In this document: positions 1 through 5,864 of the stretch, piece by piece
Layout: each line of letters opens with the position of its first letter
Position numbering within the stretch: position 1 is the stretch's first letter
DNA from: Oscillospiraceae bacterium
GTDB taxonomy: Bacteria; Bacillota; Clostridia; Oscillospirales; Oscillospiraceae
NCBI GenBank assembly: GCA_021205585.1
Contig: JAJPXI010000101.1
Span: 1-7,642 of the forward strand
DNA: 7,642 bases
Direction of reading: 5' to 3'
Notes under the pieces: model-generated
Databases searched by the model: none
The model's input: the letters and a program-made list of their open reading frames with translations, nothing else
Told to the model about the DNA's origin: nothing
Position numbers and translations under genes: made by a program

Positions 1-54
1 CTTGTGCAAAATCATTGCCAGCCGCCGCAGACGCATTGAATCAGTGCTTCCCTA
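1..54 (+). repeat. Right end of a TA-bounded inverted-repeat element (partial copy 1)
   Basis: Positions 17-54 closely match 4442-4478, the right end of the full repeat copy: both carry the GCCAGCCGCCGCAG core and then an ATCAGTGCTTCC end. Differences are single bases, such as G for T inside the terminal repeat. Bases 1-16 diverge from the full copy, so this is either a variant copy or an element cut by the window edge. The end of the repeat touches the lexA ribosome site at 54-60. No promoter can be made out in these bases, so the lexA promoter lies outside the window or upstream within the repeat. Confidence 0.7.
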
Positions 55-60
55 AGGAGG
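47..60 (+). promoter_or_regulatory. lexA ribosome binding site within a possible small hairpin
   Basis: AAGGAGG at 54-60 is a near-perfect Shine-Dalgarno sequence, 9 nt before the ATG at 70, and it fixes that start. Bases 47-51 (CTTCC, repeat end) can pair with 56-60 (GGAGG) around a CTAA loop, giving five pairs including one G-U. That would partly cover the ribosome site in RNA. The Shine-Dalgarno match is seen directly; any effect of the hairpin on translation is inference. Confidence 0.6.
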
Positions 61-69
61 ACGTCCGAC

Positions 70-663
70 ATGAAGGAGCTGACCCCTCAGCAGAAAAAAA
101 TTTACGACTACATCGTCTCCTTTTCCCAGGAGCACGGCTACCCCCCCTCCATCCGGGAGATCGGCGCCCATGTGGGGCTGAAATCCCCCTCCACCGTCCA
201 CTTCCACCTGAAAAGCCTGCAGGACGCCGGATGGATTACCCAGGAGCATGGCAAGACCCGCACCCTGAAGCCGGCGGAGGCGCCGGCGGAGCAGAAAAAC
301 CAGGTGCCGGTGGTGGGCAATGTGGCCGCCGGGTCGCCCATCCTGGCCGAGCAGTCCATCGAGGACTACCTGCTGTTTGACACCCAGGGTCTGGCCGGGG
401 AGCATTTCGCCCTGCGGGTGCGGGGGGAGTCCATGCTGTACGCCGGCATCCTCCCGGACGATTTGGTCATCGTCCACCAGCAGCAGGACGCCCGGAACGG
501 GGACATCGTGGTGGCCCTGCTGGAGGACGAGGCTACGGTGAAAACCCTCCGGCGGGAAAACGGCCGGGTGCTGCTGATGCCCGAAAACCCCGCCTACGAA
601 CCCATCGACGGGGAGGGCGCGCAGATTTTGGGCCGGGTGGTGGCCGTGGTACGCCGGTACTGA
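70..663 (+). CDS. lexA: LexA, SOS-response transcriptional repressor with self-cleavage domain
   Basis: LexA represses DNA-damage genes and is inactivated when RecA filaments stimulate its self-cleavage. The 197-residue product has the usual family length. Residues 1-65 form the winged helix-turn-helix, with the typical PPSIREIGAHVGLKSPSTVH stretch at 25-44. A linker follows, then the S24-type peptidase domain. The cleavage site is Ala87-Gly88 in VGNVAAGSP. The catalytic dyad is Ser121 (in RGESM) and Lys158 (in EATVKTL). All key residues are present, so the repressor should be functional. The start is supported by AAGGAGG nine bases upstream. The AP endonuclease gene follows after 16 bases, almost certainly in the same transcript. 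LexA normally represses itself, but no GAAC-N4-GTTC operator is visible in the 69 bases before the start, which are largely repeat sequence. Confidence 0.97.
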   Translation: MKELTPQQKKIYDYIVSFSQEHGYPPSIREIGAHVGLKSPSTVHFHLKSLQDAGWITQEHGKTRTLKPAEAPAEQKNQVPVVGNVAAGSPILAEQSIEDYLLFDTQGLAGEHFALRVRGESMLYAGILPDDLVIVHQQQDARNGDIVVALLEDEATVKTLRRENGRVLLMPENPAYEPIDGEGAQILGRVVAVVRRY

Positions 664-679
664 GGAAAGGGCGCGGAAT

Positions 680-1438
680 ATGAAGCTGTTTTCCTGGAAC
701 GTCAACGGCCTGCGCGCCTGCATGGGCAAGGGATTTCTGGACTTTTTCCAGCAGGCCCGGCCGGACGCGCTTTGTTTGCAGGAGACGAAGCTGCAGCCGG
801 GCCAGCTGGAGCTGGAACTGCCCGGCTACCAGCAGTACTGGAACAGTGCCGAAAAAAAGGGCTACTCCGGCACCGCCCTGTTTACCCGCATCCCCCCATT
901 GGATGTTCAATATGGCATCGGCTCCCCGGCGCACGACAGCGAGGGCCGGGCCATCACCGCCGAATTTCAGGACTTTTTCCTGCTGACCTGCTACTCCCCA
1001 AACGCCCAGCGGGAGCTGGCCCGGCTGGATTTCCGCATGGCCTGGGAGGATCGCCTGCGCACCTATGTGAAGGAGCTGGAGGCGCGCAAGCCGGTGGTGC
1101 TGTGCGGGGATCTGAACGTGGCCCATCAGGAAATCGACCTGAAAAACCCCGGCCCCAACCGGGGGAACGCCGGGTTTTCCGACCAGGAGCGGGAGAAAAT
1201 GACCCAGCTGCTCCAGTCGGGCCTGGTGGACAGCTTCCGGCATTTATACCCGGACACCGCCGGGGCCTATACCTGGTGGTCCTATATGTACCATGCCAGG
1301 GAACGCAACGCGGGCTGGCGCATCGACTATTTCCTGCTCTCCCAGTCCCTGCTCCCCCGCCTGGCGGACAGCCGCATCCACGCCCAGGTCGCAGGCAGCG
1401 ACCACTGCCCGGTGGAGCTGGAGCTGTACGATACCTGA
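680..1438 (+). CDS. xth: Exodeoxyribonuclease III / AP endonuclease (ExoA/Xth family)
   Basis: This is a base-excision-repair enzyme that cuts DNA 5' of abasic sites and removes 3' blocking groups, using a divalent metal. The 252-residue protein covers the whole endonuclease/exonuclease/phosphatase fold. Expected active-site residues are visible: Asn7 (WNVNG), Glu35 (LQETK), Tyr105 (CYSPN), Asp144 and Asn146 (GDLNVAH), and Asp241-His242 (GSDHCP), with the WRIDYF strand at 213-218. It equals B. subtilis ExoA in type; xth is the usual symbol elsewhere. Its start is 16 bases after the lexA stop, and its ribosome site (AGGAAAGG) overlaps that stop, which indicates co-transcription and possible translational coupling. 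Pairing with lexA suggests the repair enzyme may share damage control, though this is inference. A strong hairpin follows at 1447-1487. Confidence 0.96.
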   Translation: MKLFSWNVNGLRACMGKGFLDFFQQARPDALCLQETKLQPGQLELELPGYQQYWNSAEKKGYSGTALFTRIPPLDVQYGIGSPAHDSEGRAITAEFQDFFLLTCYSPNAQRELARLDFRMAWEDRLRTYVKELEARKPVVLCGDLNVAHQEIDLKNPGPNRGNAGFSDQEREKMTQLLQSGLVDSFRHLYPDTAGAYTWWSYMYHARERNAGWRIDYFLLSQSLLPRLADSRIHAQVAGSDHCPVELELYDT

Positions 1439-1446
1439 ACAAAACC

Positions 1447-1487
1447 AAACCCGCGTCCCGCCGAATCGGCGGGGCGCGGGTTGTTTT
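1447..1487. terminator. Bidirectional rho-independent terminator between xth and the MATE gene
   Basis: A 14-bp stem (1450-1463 with 1467-1480, one G-T pair, 3-nt loop AAT) lies 11 bases after the xth stop. On the plus strand it is followed by TTGTTTT. On the minus strand it is followed by a T-rich TTTGGTTTT. The MATE stop codon is at 1489-1491, just outside the tail. The position between convergent genes and the tails on both sides fit use in both directions. Confidence 0.88.
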
Positions 1488-1488
1488 C

Positions 1489-2835
1489 TCAGCGTTTGGC
1501 AACAGCGCAGTGGGGGCGGATCTCCCGCCGCATGGTGCGGATGTACAGCAGCGTGCACAGGATAAAGCCCGTGCCGGAGCCGCACCACCAGGCCCACAGC
1601 ACCCCCATATAGCTCTCCAGCAGGCCCACCAACACATAGCACATACAAACCCGCACGGCGAACTCGGCCAGGGTCTCCAGGAAAAACGTGGTGGTGTGCT
1701 CCATGCCCCGGAGCAGGCCGCCGGTGGTGACGATCATGGTGATAAGGAAATAGAGCGGGGTGATAACGCGCAGATAACTGACCCCCACCTCGATGGCCGT
1801 CGGACTGTTCTGGTTGATAAACAGGCTTATAATCTGCCGCGGCAACAGCTGCCCCAACAGCGTTACCGCCACCGCCACCGCCAGGCACATCAGGATGGAC
1901 ACCCGGGCGCCCTCCTCAATGCGCCCGTATTTTTTCGCCCCCCGGCACTGGGCCACATAGCTGCTCATGGCGGTGCCCAGGGTGTTCATGCTGGAGTAGA
2001 TGACGGTGTTCAGCTTGTTGCTGATTTCATATCCGGCCACCACCGAGGCGTCGAAGGTGTTGACCAGGCTCTGCACGATGGTGTGCCCCAGGGCCACGCT
2101 GGCCTGCTGGAACATGGCGGGCACCGCCAGGCCCAGCATGGAGCGGAAAATCTCCCGGTCAAACAGCCGCTCCGCCTTTTCCGGAACGGTCCGCAGGCGG
2201 CGCAGCAGCGTCGCGCCGGACAAAACGGCGGACACCGCCTGGGAGACCACCGTGGCCCAGGCCGCGCCGGCCACTCCCATCCCCATGGGGCCCACCGCCA
2301 GGTAGTCCAGCACGATGTTCAGCCCGGAGGAGATGGCCAGAAACAGCAGGGGCCGCTTGGAGTCCCCCAGGCCGGTATAGATGGCCGAGACAATGTTGAA
2401 CAGCATCATGGGGATGACGCCCAGGGCGTAAATGCGCAGGTAGACGGACGCGCTCTGGAGCAGCGCCCCGGCGTTCAGCAGCCGCAGAATGGGTGTGGCC
2501 AGGGCGACCCCCGCCCCCGCCAGCACAATCGCCAGCGCCGACAGGGACAGCAGGGCCGTGGAGGAGGCCGCCTTGACCTTGGCCATCTCCTTGCCGCCGA
2601 ACAGCCCGGAGATGGTCACCGAGCAGCCCATGGAGGCCCCGGTGGCCACCGCCACAAAAAACAGGGTGATGGGATACCCCGCCCCGATGGCCGCCAGCCC
2701 CGCCTCCCCGGTCAGCTGGCCCACGATGGCGCTGTCCGCCAGGTTGTAAATCTGCTGTAAGGCGGTGCTCAGCAGCAGGGGCAGGGAAAAGGCCAGGATG
2801 ACCCTGGACGGTTTTCCCACCGTTAAATCTTTCAT
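1489..2835 (-). CDS. MATE-family multidrug/toxin efflux transporter
   Basis: This is a cation-coupled (H+ or Na+) inner-membrane exporter of the multidrug and toxic compound extrusion family. The 448-residue length and about 12 hydrophobic segments are typical. The two halves show the family's internal duplication: LPLLLSTALQQIYNLADSAI near 19-38 corresponds to the VPAMFQQASVALGHTIVQSL region near 238-257. The IYTGLGDSKRP motif at 152-162 and the GLLRGMEHT motif at 373-381 are also characteristic. A TTG two codons upstream could extend the frame, but GGTGA at 2842-2846 is correctly spaced (6 nt) only for the ATG at 2835. A consensus-like promoter sits just upstream, so the gene can be expressed apart from the serpin. 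The substrate cannot be told from sequence; drugs, bile compounds and dyes are all possible for this family. Confidence 0.93.
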   Translation of the reverse strand: MKDLTVGKPSRVILAFSLPLLLSTALQQIYNLADSAIVGQLTGEAGLAAIGAGYPITLFFVAVATGASMGCSVTISGLFGGKEMAKVKAASSTALLSLSALAIVLAGAGVALATPILRLLNAGALLQSASVYLRIYALGVIPMMLFNIVSAIYTGLGDSKRPLLFLAISSGLNIVLDYLAVGPMGMGVAGAAWATVVSQAVSAVLSGATLLRRLRTVPEKAERLFDREIFRSMLGLAVPAMFQQASVALGHTIVQSLVNTFDASVVAGYEISNKLNTVIYSSMNTLGTAMSSYVAQCRGAKKYGRIEEGARVSILMCLAVAVAVTLLGQLLPRQIISLFINQNSPTAIEVGVSYLRVITPLYFLITMIVTTGGLLRGMEHTTTFFLETLAEFAVRVCMCYVLVGLLESYMGVLWAWWCGSGTGFILCTLLYIRTMRREIRPHCAVAKR

Positions 2836-2853
2836 AGGCAATCACCGCAGCCC

Positions 2854-2882
2854 AGTATACACCCTCCGGGCCGCCCCGTCAA
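2854..2882 (-). promoter_or_regulatory. Sigma-A-type promoter of the MATE gene
   Basis: Read on the minus strand, TTGACG (2877-2882) and TATACT (2854-2859) are separated by exactly 17 bases, close to consensus. Transcription would start near 2847, leaving a leader of about 12 nt that contains the GGTGA ribosome site. No hairpin terminator is visible between the serpin stop (2916) and this promoter, so some read-through from the serpin gene is possible. Confidence 0.75.
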
Positions 2883-2915
2883 GAGATCGCCAAATCTTTC
2901 AATTTTCACCCCCTT

Positions 2916-4184
2916 TTACCTGCCGACGTCCATCACCGTGCCGATAAAGACGGGGGTGTTGTTCTCACAGTCCAGGATCATATAGACAAAGGGGCGGTTC
3001 AGGTAGACCGTTTTGGTCTCCACCGGCCCTTCCGCAGCTTCCGACATCGCTTCCACCACCGTCGCGGCCCCGGCCTTCGTCCCCGCCTCGTCCACGCTGA
3101 TGTAGGTCTTGTGGAGCACGCGGGAGATGAAGATGTTTCCGTCGGCGGAATGGGCCATGGCGGAGAAGTCCGCCTGTTCCCCATCAAAGGCGTCGGACAT
3201 GCCCATGGCTTCAAGGATTTCATTCATCTCCACGCTATAATCGCTCTCAAACTTGGGGATGGCCGCATGAACCGTGACGCGCCCGGCGTTCTCCAGCAGG
3301 GCGGCCAGTCCCTCCCCCGTCAGAGAGGACACATACTCGGCCACCGTGACGTTCTCGTTGGGCAGCAGGGCGGCGAAGGCGTACCGCCCGCCCTCGTAGT
3401 ATTTCAGGAATCCCGCCGCGTTTTCATCCTCCAGGTACACCGACTCCGTGGAATACATCAGCTCCGCTTCCCGCTCGGTGCCGTCCTCCAGCGTGAAGGT
3501 GCCGTCGCGGATCTGGGATTCCTCGTAAATGTCCTCCCACTGGGCGTCGAAAGCCAGGGCGTTGATGAGATACAGTACGGCCTCCTGGGGGATCTCGTCC
3601 AAAATGTTTTCAATCATGCCGTCGGTGCGGCCGCTGACCCAGCTGTTGATGTCCTTTAAGGTGCCCTCGTCAAAGGCCGCCCGGTAGATGTCCGTGCCGT
3701 AATAGTCAGCGTTGGCCTGCAAAAAGCCCTGTTCCACGCTCAGGCTGTCCACGTCCCTGAACCAGATGGAGTTGGCAAGGCTCAGCTTGCAGCCGTCCTC
3801 GTCGGGCAAGGCGGCGAGGTAAGCGGACAGCCAGGCGTTCAGTCCCTCCACGTCCAGGCCGAACAATTCCTCCATCTGGGCCAGAGTATCCCCCTGTGCG
3901 CCGTTGGCCGTCATAGCCAGGGCGCACAGCACCGACAGGGGAGAAATCAGCGTGTTTTCCCCGTCCACCGCGCTGTTCTGGAACAGGCGCAGGGCAAAAT
4001 CGGCCATAGCCTGCGCCGCCGTCTCCTCCGTCTGGACGCTGCTGTCCGCCATCTGGGCGACGATACCCGCCATCAAATCCTCAGCCTCTAACTCCGCGTT
4101 CTCCCGCGTGTCCGCCGTCCCACAACCGGAGAGGGAGAGCGCCAGGGCGGCGCAGAGCAAAAGGGCGGCCAGTCTCTTTTTCAT
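2916..4184 (-). CDS. Secreted lipoprotein serpin (serine protease inhibitor)
   Basis: Serpins trap proteases by offering a reactive loop that inserts into a central sheet after cleavage. This 422-residue protein begins with a lipoprotein signal: KKR, a hydrophobic stretch and the lipobox LSGC with Cys21, so it should be anchored outside the cell membrane. Residues from about 57 match the serpin fold: SPLSVLCALAMTANGAQG (81-98), LINALAFDAQWED (206-218), PKFESDYSVEMNEILEAMGM (310-329) and RPFVYMILD (398-405). The hinge EAGTKAGAAT (366-375) has the small residues needed for loop insertion, so it is probably inhibitory. The P1 residue cannot be fixed; candidates lie in 376-388. AAGGAGGAA at 4191-4199 supports the start. 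Gut Clostridia serpins (the siropins of Eubacterium siraeum) inhibit neutrophil elastase-type proteases, so a host or competitor protease is a plausible target. Confidence 0.93.
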   Translation of the reverse strand: MKKRLAALLLCAALALSLSGCGTADTRENAELEAEDLMAGIVAQMADSSVQTEETAAQAMADFALRLFQNSAVDGENTLISPLSVLCALAMTANGAQGDTLAQMEELFGLDVEGLNAWLSAYLAALPDEDGCKLSLANSIWFRDVDSLSVEQGFLQANADYYGTDIYRAAFDEGTLKDINSWVSGRTDGMIENILDEIPQEAVLYLINALAFDAQWEDIYEESQIRDGTFTLEDGTEREAELMYSTESVYLEDENAAGFLKYYEGGRYAFAALLPNENVTVAEYVSSLTGEGLAALLENAGRVTVHAAIPKFESDYSVEMNEILEAMGMSDAFDGEQADFSAMAHSADGNIFISRVLHKTYISVDEAGTKAGAATVVEAMSEAAEGPVETKTVYLNRPFVYMILDCENNTPVFIGTVMDVGR

Positions 4185-4238
4185 GTTCTATTCCTCCTTG
4201 TCCCCATAAAAAGGTGATTTTGAAACCCGCGCCGCAGT

Positions 4239-4258
4239 TTCCCGCGGGAACGTGTTCC
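4239..4258. other. Overlapping palindromes upstream of the serpin gene
   Basis: TTCCCGCGGGAA (4239-4250) is a perfect 12-bp palindrome. It overlaps GGAACGTGTTCC (4247-4258), whose 5-bp arms are perfect around a GT centre. They lie 55-74 bases before the serpin ATG, where an operator could sit. No convincing promoter hexamers could be paired with them. The second palindrome resembles a LexA box but has 2 instead of 4 bases between GAAC and GTTC, so it is not called one. Their function is unknown. Confidence 0.3.
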
Positions 4259-4313
4259 TCACTCATAACACGCCTTAGAGGGACAAATTGTTGCACCGGG
4301 GAAAAAACTTTTT

Positions 4314-4478
4314 TAAGGAAGGACTGATTAAATCGACAAGAGCGGATGGCGAGAAATTTTGCGACAAAAGAAGGCGCAAAAGTGCAGGAATACTGTATGT
4401 ATTTCAAACTTTTGCAACGCGCTTTTGGCGGAAAAGTTCCGCCAGCCGCCGCAGGCGCATTTAATCAGTGCTTCCTTA
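4314..4478. repeat. Full copy of a 165-bp TA-bounded inverted-repeat (MITE-like) element
   Basis: The left end TAAGGAAGGACTGATTAAAT (4314-4333) and the right end (4459-4478) are inverted repeats matching at 19 of 20 positions. The ends start and finish in TA, as expected for elements of the Tc1/mariner-IS630 type that duplicate TA on insertion. Just inside, AGCGGATGGCG and its imperfect inverse lengthen the pairing. The interior holds smaller hairpins, such as GGCGGAA-AAG-TTCCGCC at 4427-4443. No transposase is encoded. The first 50 bases recur at 7593-7642 with one difference, and the right end recurs at 1-54. With the palindromes at 4239-4258 and the arm at 4480-4507, this accounts for most of the gene-free gap 4185-4555. 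Short frames across it are not believable genes. Confidence 0.78.
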
Positions 4479-4507
4479 TGGAAGGACTGATTAAATACGT
4501 CTGCGGC
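4448..4507. repeat. Long hairpin formed by a repeat end and an extra inverted arm
   Basis: Bases 4448-4475 and 4480-4507 are inverted repeats matching at 25 of 28 positions around a TTAT loop. The left half is the right end of the 165-bp element. The right half is a second, outward-facing copy of the same end. The structure lies downstream of the spoIIP stop codon (4556) and is the strongest hairpin there, but it lacks a T tract. It could protect or end the spoIIP transcript, or simply be the scar of a nested insertion. Confidence 0.65.
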
Positions 4508-4555
4508 GCGATTACAGCTTTTCCCCTTTTGCACCGCTTTTCGCTTTATACCGTT

Positions 4556-5734
4556 TTACTCCTCCAACAGTTCCAGGAAGACCTCCCCGGCGGTCTGGGC
4601 AAATAAATCGGCGGCGTTCAGGGCCTCCTGGAGGGTGTTCCCGTGGGAGCCCACCTCCACCAGCAGGGAGCCGTAGGTCAGCTGCTGGTTGAACCGGGCC
4701 GAGCGCAGAGAGATGGGCCGGGCCAGGGTGGGATAGGCCGCGTCCAGCTCCTGCTGGATGCGGATGGCCAGGGCCAGATTGTTCAGCCAGTTGGGATGCT
4801 CCAAATTGTCGTTGGTGCCCAGAACCAGCATGACCTGGGCGGTGCTGTCTCCCCCCAGCTGGGCCGCCGTTTTGTAGACCGTGCCGTCGGAACCGGCCAG
4901 GGCGTCCCGGTGGACATCCAGGACAATCTGAATGGTGGGGTACTGCTCCAGCCAGCCGCTGATGGCCGCCGCCGAGCGGCCGTAGGCCCCGTCGTACTGG
5001 GGGTAGTCGTACAGGGTGCGGTCGTGGAGCACCTCCAGGCCCAGGCTCTCAAAAACCTGCTGCATCTCGTCCCCCACCCGAACCACGTTATACTGCGTGT
5101 CGGTGGTGCGGTAGGAGTCGCTCTCCTGGTAAATATCCTCCCCGTCCATGGTGTAGGCCTCGCTGCCGTGGGTGTGGAGAATTAAAATCTGGGGGCCGTC
5201 CCCCTTCTCCGCCTCCACGGCGATTTCCGCCGCCGCCAAGGCCTCCACGTCCAGCTCCTGGCTGGTGTAATTATACAGGGACACCCCCAGGGCGGACAGA
5301 TACCCGCCCCCCTCGGAGGCCAGCAGGGTGCGCTCCTCCACCTGCCCGGCGGAGGATTCGGGCTGGGCCTCCTCGTCGTCCTCCCCCTCCTCCTGGACGG
5401 CGGCCTCCTCCGCCTGCCCGTCCGTCTGTTCCTCCGGCTCGGCCTCCGCTTCTTCCTGCCCGCTCTTCTCCGTCTGCCGGGCCGCGCCCAGCAGGGCGGT
5501 CTGGCCCAGGGACAGCCGCTGCAGACCGGTCAGCTGCTGCCAGGGGTCGTCGCCGGAGGGCAGGGCTTCCCCCAGCTCGGAGCGCAGCAGGCCCCACAGC
5601 AGCTGGGTGCTGTCCCCCAATCTGGCGCAGGCGCCCTGGAAATCACAGGTCAGCCCCACCACCGTCAGCGCCACCAGGGCGCAGCACAGCGCCCCGCCCC
5701 GCCGGGCCAGCCGCCGCAGCCGTCCTTTTTTCAT
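4556..5734 (-). CDS. spoIIP: Stage II sporulation protein P (peptidoglycan hydrolase)
   Basis: SpoIIP is an amidase/endopeptidase that, with SpoIID and SpoIIM, thins septal peptidoglycan so that the mother cell can engulf the forespore. The 392-residue product has a basic N-terminus and a membrane anchor near 14-29. A low-complexity Glu/Gln-rich acidic linker runs from about 90 to 132, and the catalytic domain spans about 180-390. Visible motifs are ILILHTHGSEAY (183-194), VVRVGDEM (217-224), HDRTLYDYPQYDGAYGRS (237-254), LDVHRDA (272-278) and LLVEVGSHGNTLQEA (357-371), carrying the expected histidines and Glu360. An upstream ATG at 5770 is in frame but has a poor ribosome site; AAAGGTGGG at 5743-5751 suits the ATG at 5734. 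Unlike in B. subtilis, the gene is not next to gpr. A weak sigma-E-like sequence lies at 5769-5798. Confidence 0.93.
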   Translation of the reverse strand: MKKGRLRRLARRGGALCCALVALTVVGLTCDFQGACARLGDSTQLLWGLLRSELGEALPSGDDPWQQLTGLQRLSLGQTALLGAARQTEKSGQEEAEAEPEEQTDGQAEEAAVQEEGEDDEEAQPESSAGQVEERTLLASEGGGYLSALGVSLYNYTSQELDVEALAAAEIAVEAEKGDGPQILILHTHGSEAYTMDGEDIYQESDSYRTTDTQYNVVRVGDEMQQVFESLGLEVLHDRTLYDYPQYDGAYGRSAAAISGWLEQYPTIQIVLDVHRDALAGSDGTVYKTAAQLGGDSTAQVMLVLGTNDNLEHPNWLNNLALAIRIQQELDAAYPTLARPISLRSARFNQQLTYGSLLVEVGSHGNTLQEALNAADLFAQTAGEVFLELLEE

Positions 5735-5800
5735 ACGCGGTTCCCACCTTTGCACATTCCTTTTTCTCATCCTATGCGCCGGCCGGGGGAATCATGTCCA

Positions 5801-5837
5801 CAAAAAAGCCCCCCGCCCGGCGAGCCGGGTCGGGGGG
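5801..5837 (-). terminator. Rho-independent terminator of the short-chain dehydrogenase gene
   Basis: On the minus strand a GC-only stem (5809-5820 with 5825-5837, 12 pairs, one bulged base at 5830, CGAG loop) is followed by six T residues (complement of 5802-5807). It begins about 28 bases after the dehydrogenase stop codon and separates that gene from spoIIP, so spoIIP needs its own promoter. Confidence 0.9.
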
Positions 5838-5864
5838 ATGAGGGGAATTATGTAGTAGTTTTGC

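Noticed and set aside
52..729. Minus-strand open frame (225 codons) opposite lexA
   Set aside because: Fully antisense to a complete, motif-perfect lexA; no ribosome site or domain, and its composition is that of a shadow.
772..2760. Very long plus-strand open frame (662 codons) crossing xth and the MATE gene
   Set aside because: It overlaps two well-supported genes in other frames, crosses a strong terminator, and its Arg/Gly/Pro/His-rich translation is typical of a GC-rich shadow frame with no recognisable domain.
3111..3659. Plus-strand open frame (182 codons) opposite the serpin gene
   Set aside because: Antisense to a serpin with all family motifs; no independent support.
4247..4258. 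GGAACGTGTTCC as a LexA box
   Set aside because: The Gram-positive SOS box needs four bases between GAAC and GTTC; here there are two.
4328..4606. Short open frames across the 165-bp repeat on both strands
   Set aside because: They consist of repeat sequence and run through the terminal inverted repeats. Such frames are often annotated as hypothetical proteins, but nothing supports translation.
5328..5855. Plus-strand Ser-rich open frame opposite spoIIP
   Set aside because: It is the complement of the acidic-linker coding region and the dehydrogenase terminator; the Ser runs reflect Glu codons read backwards.
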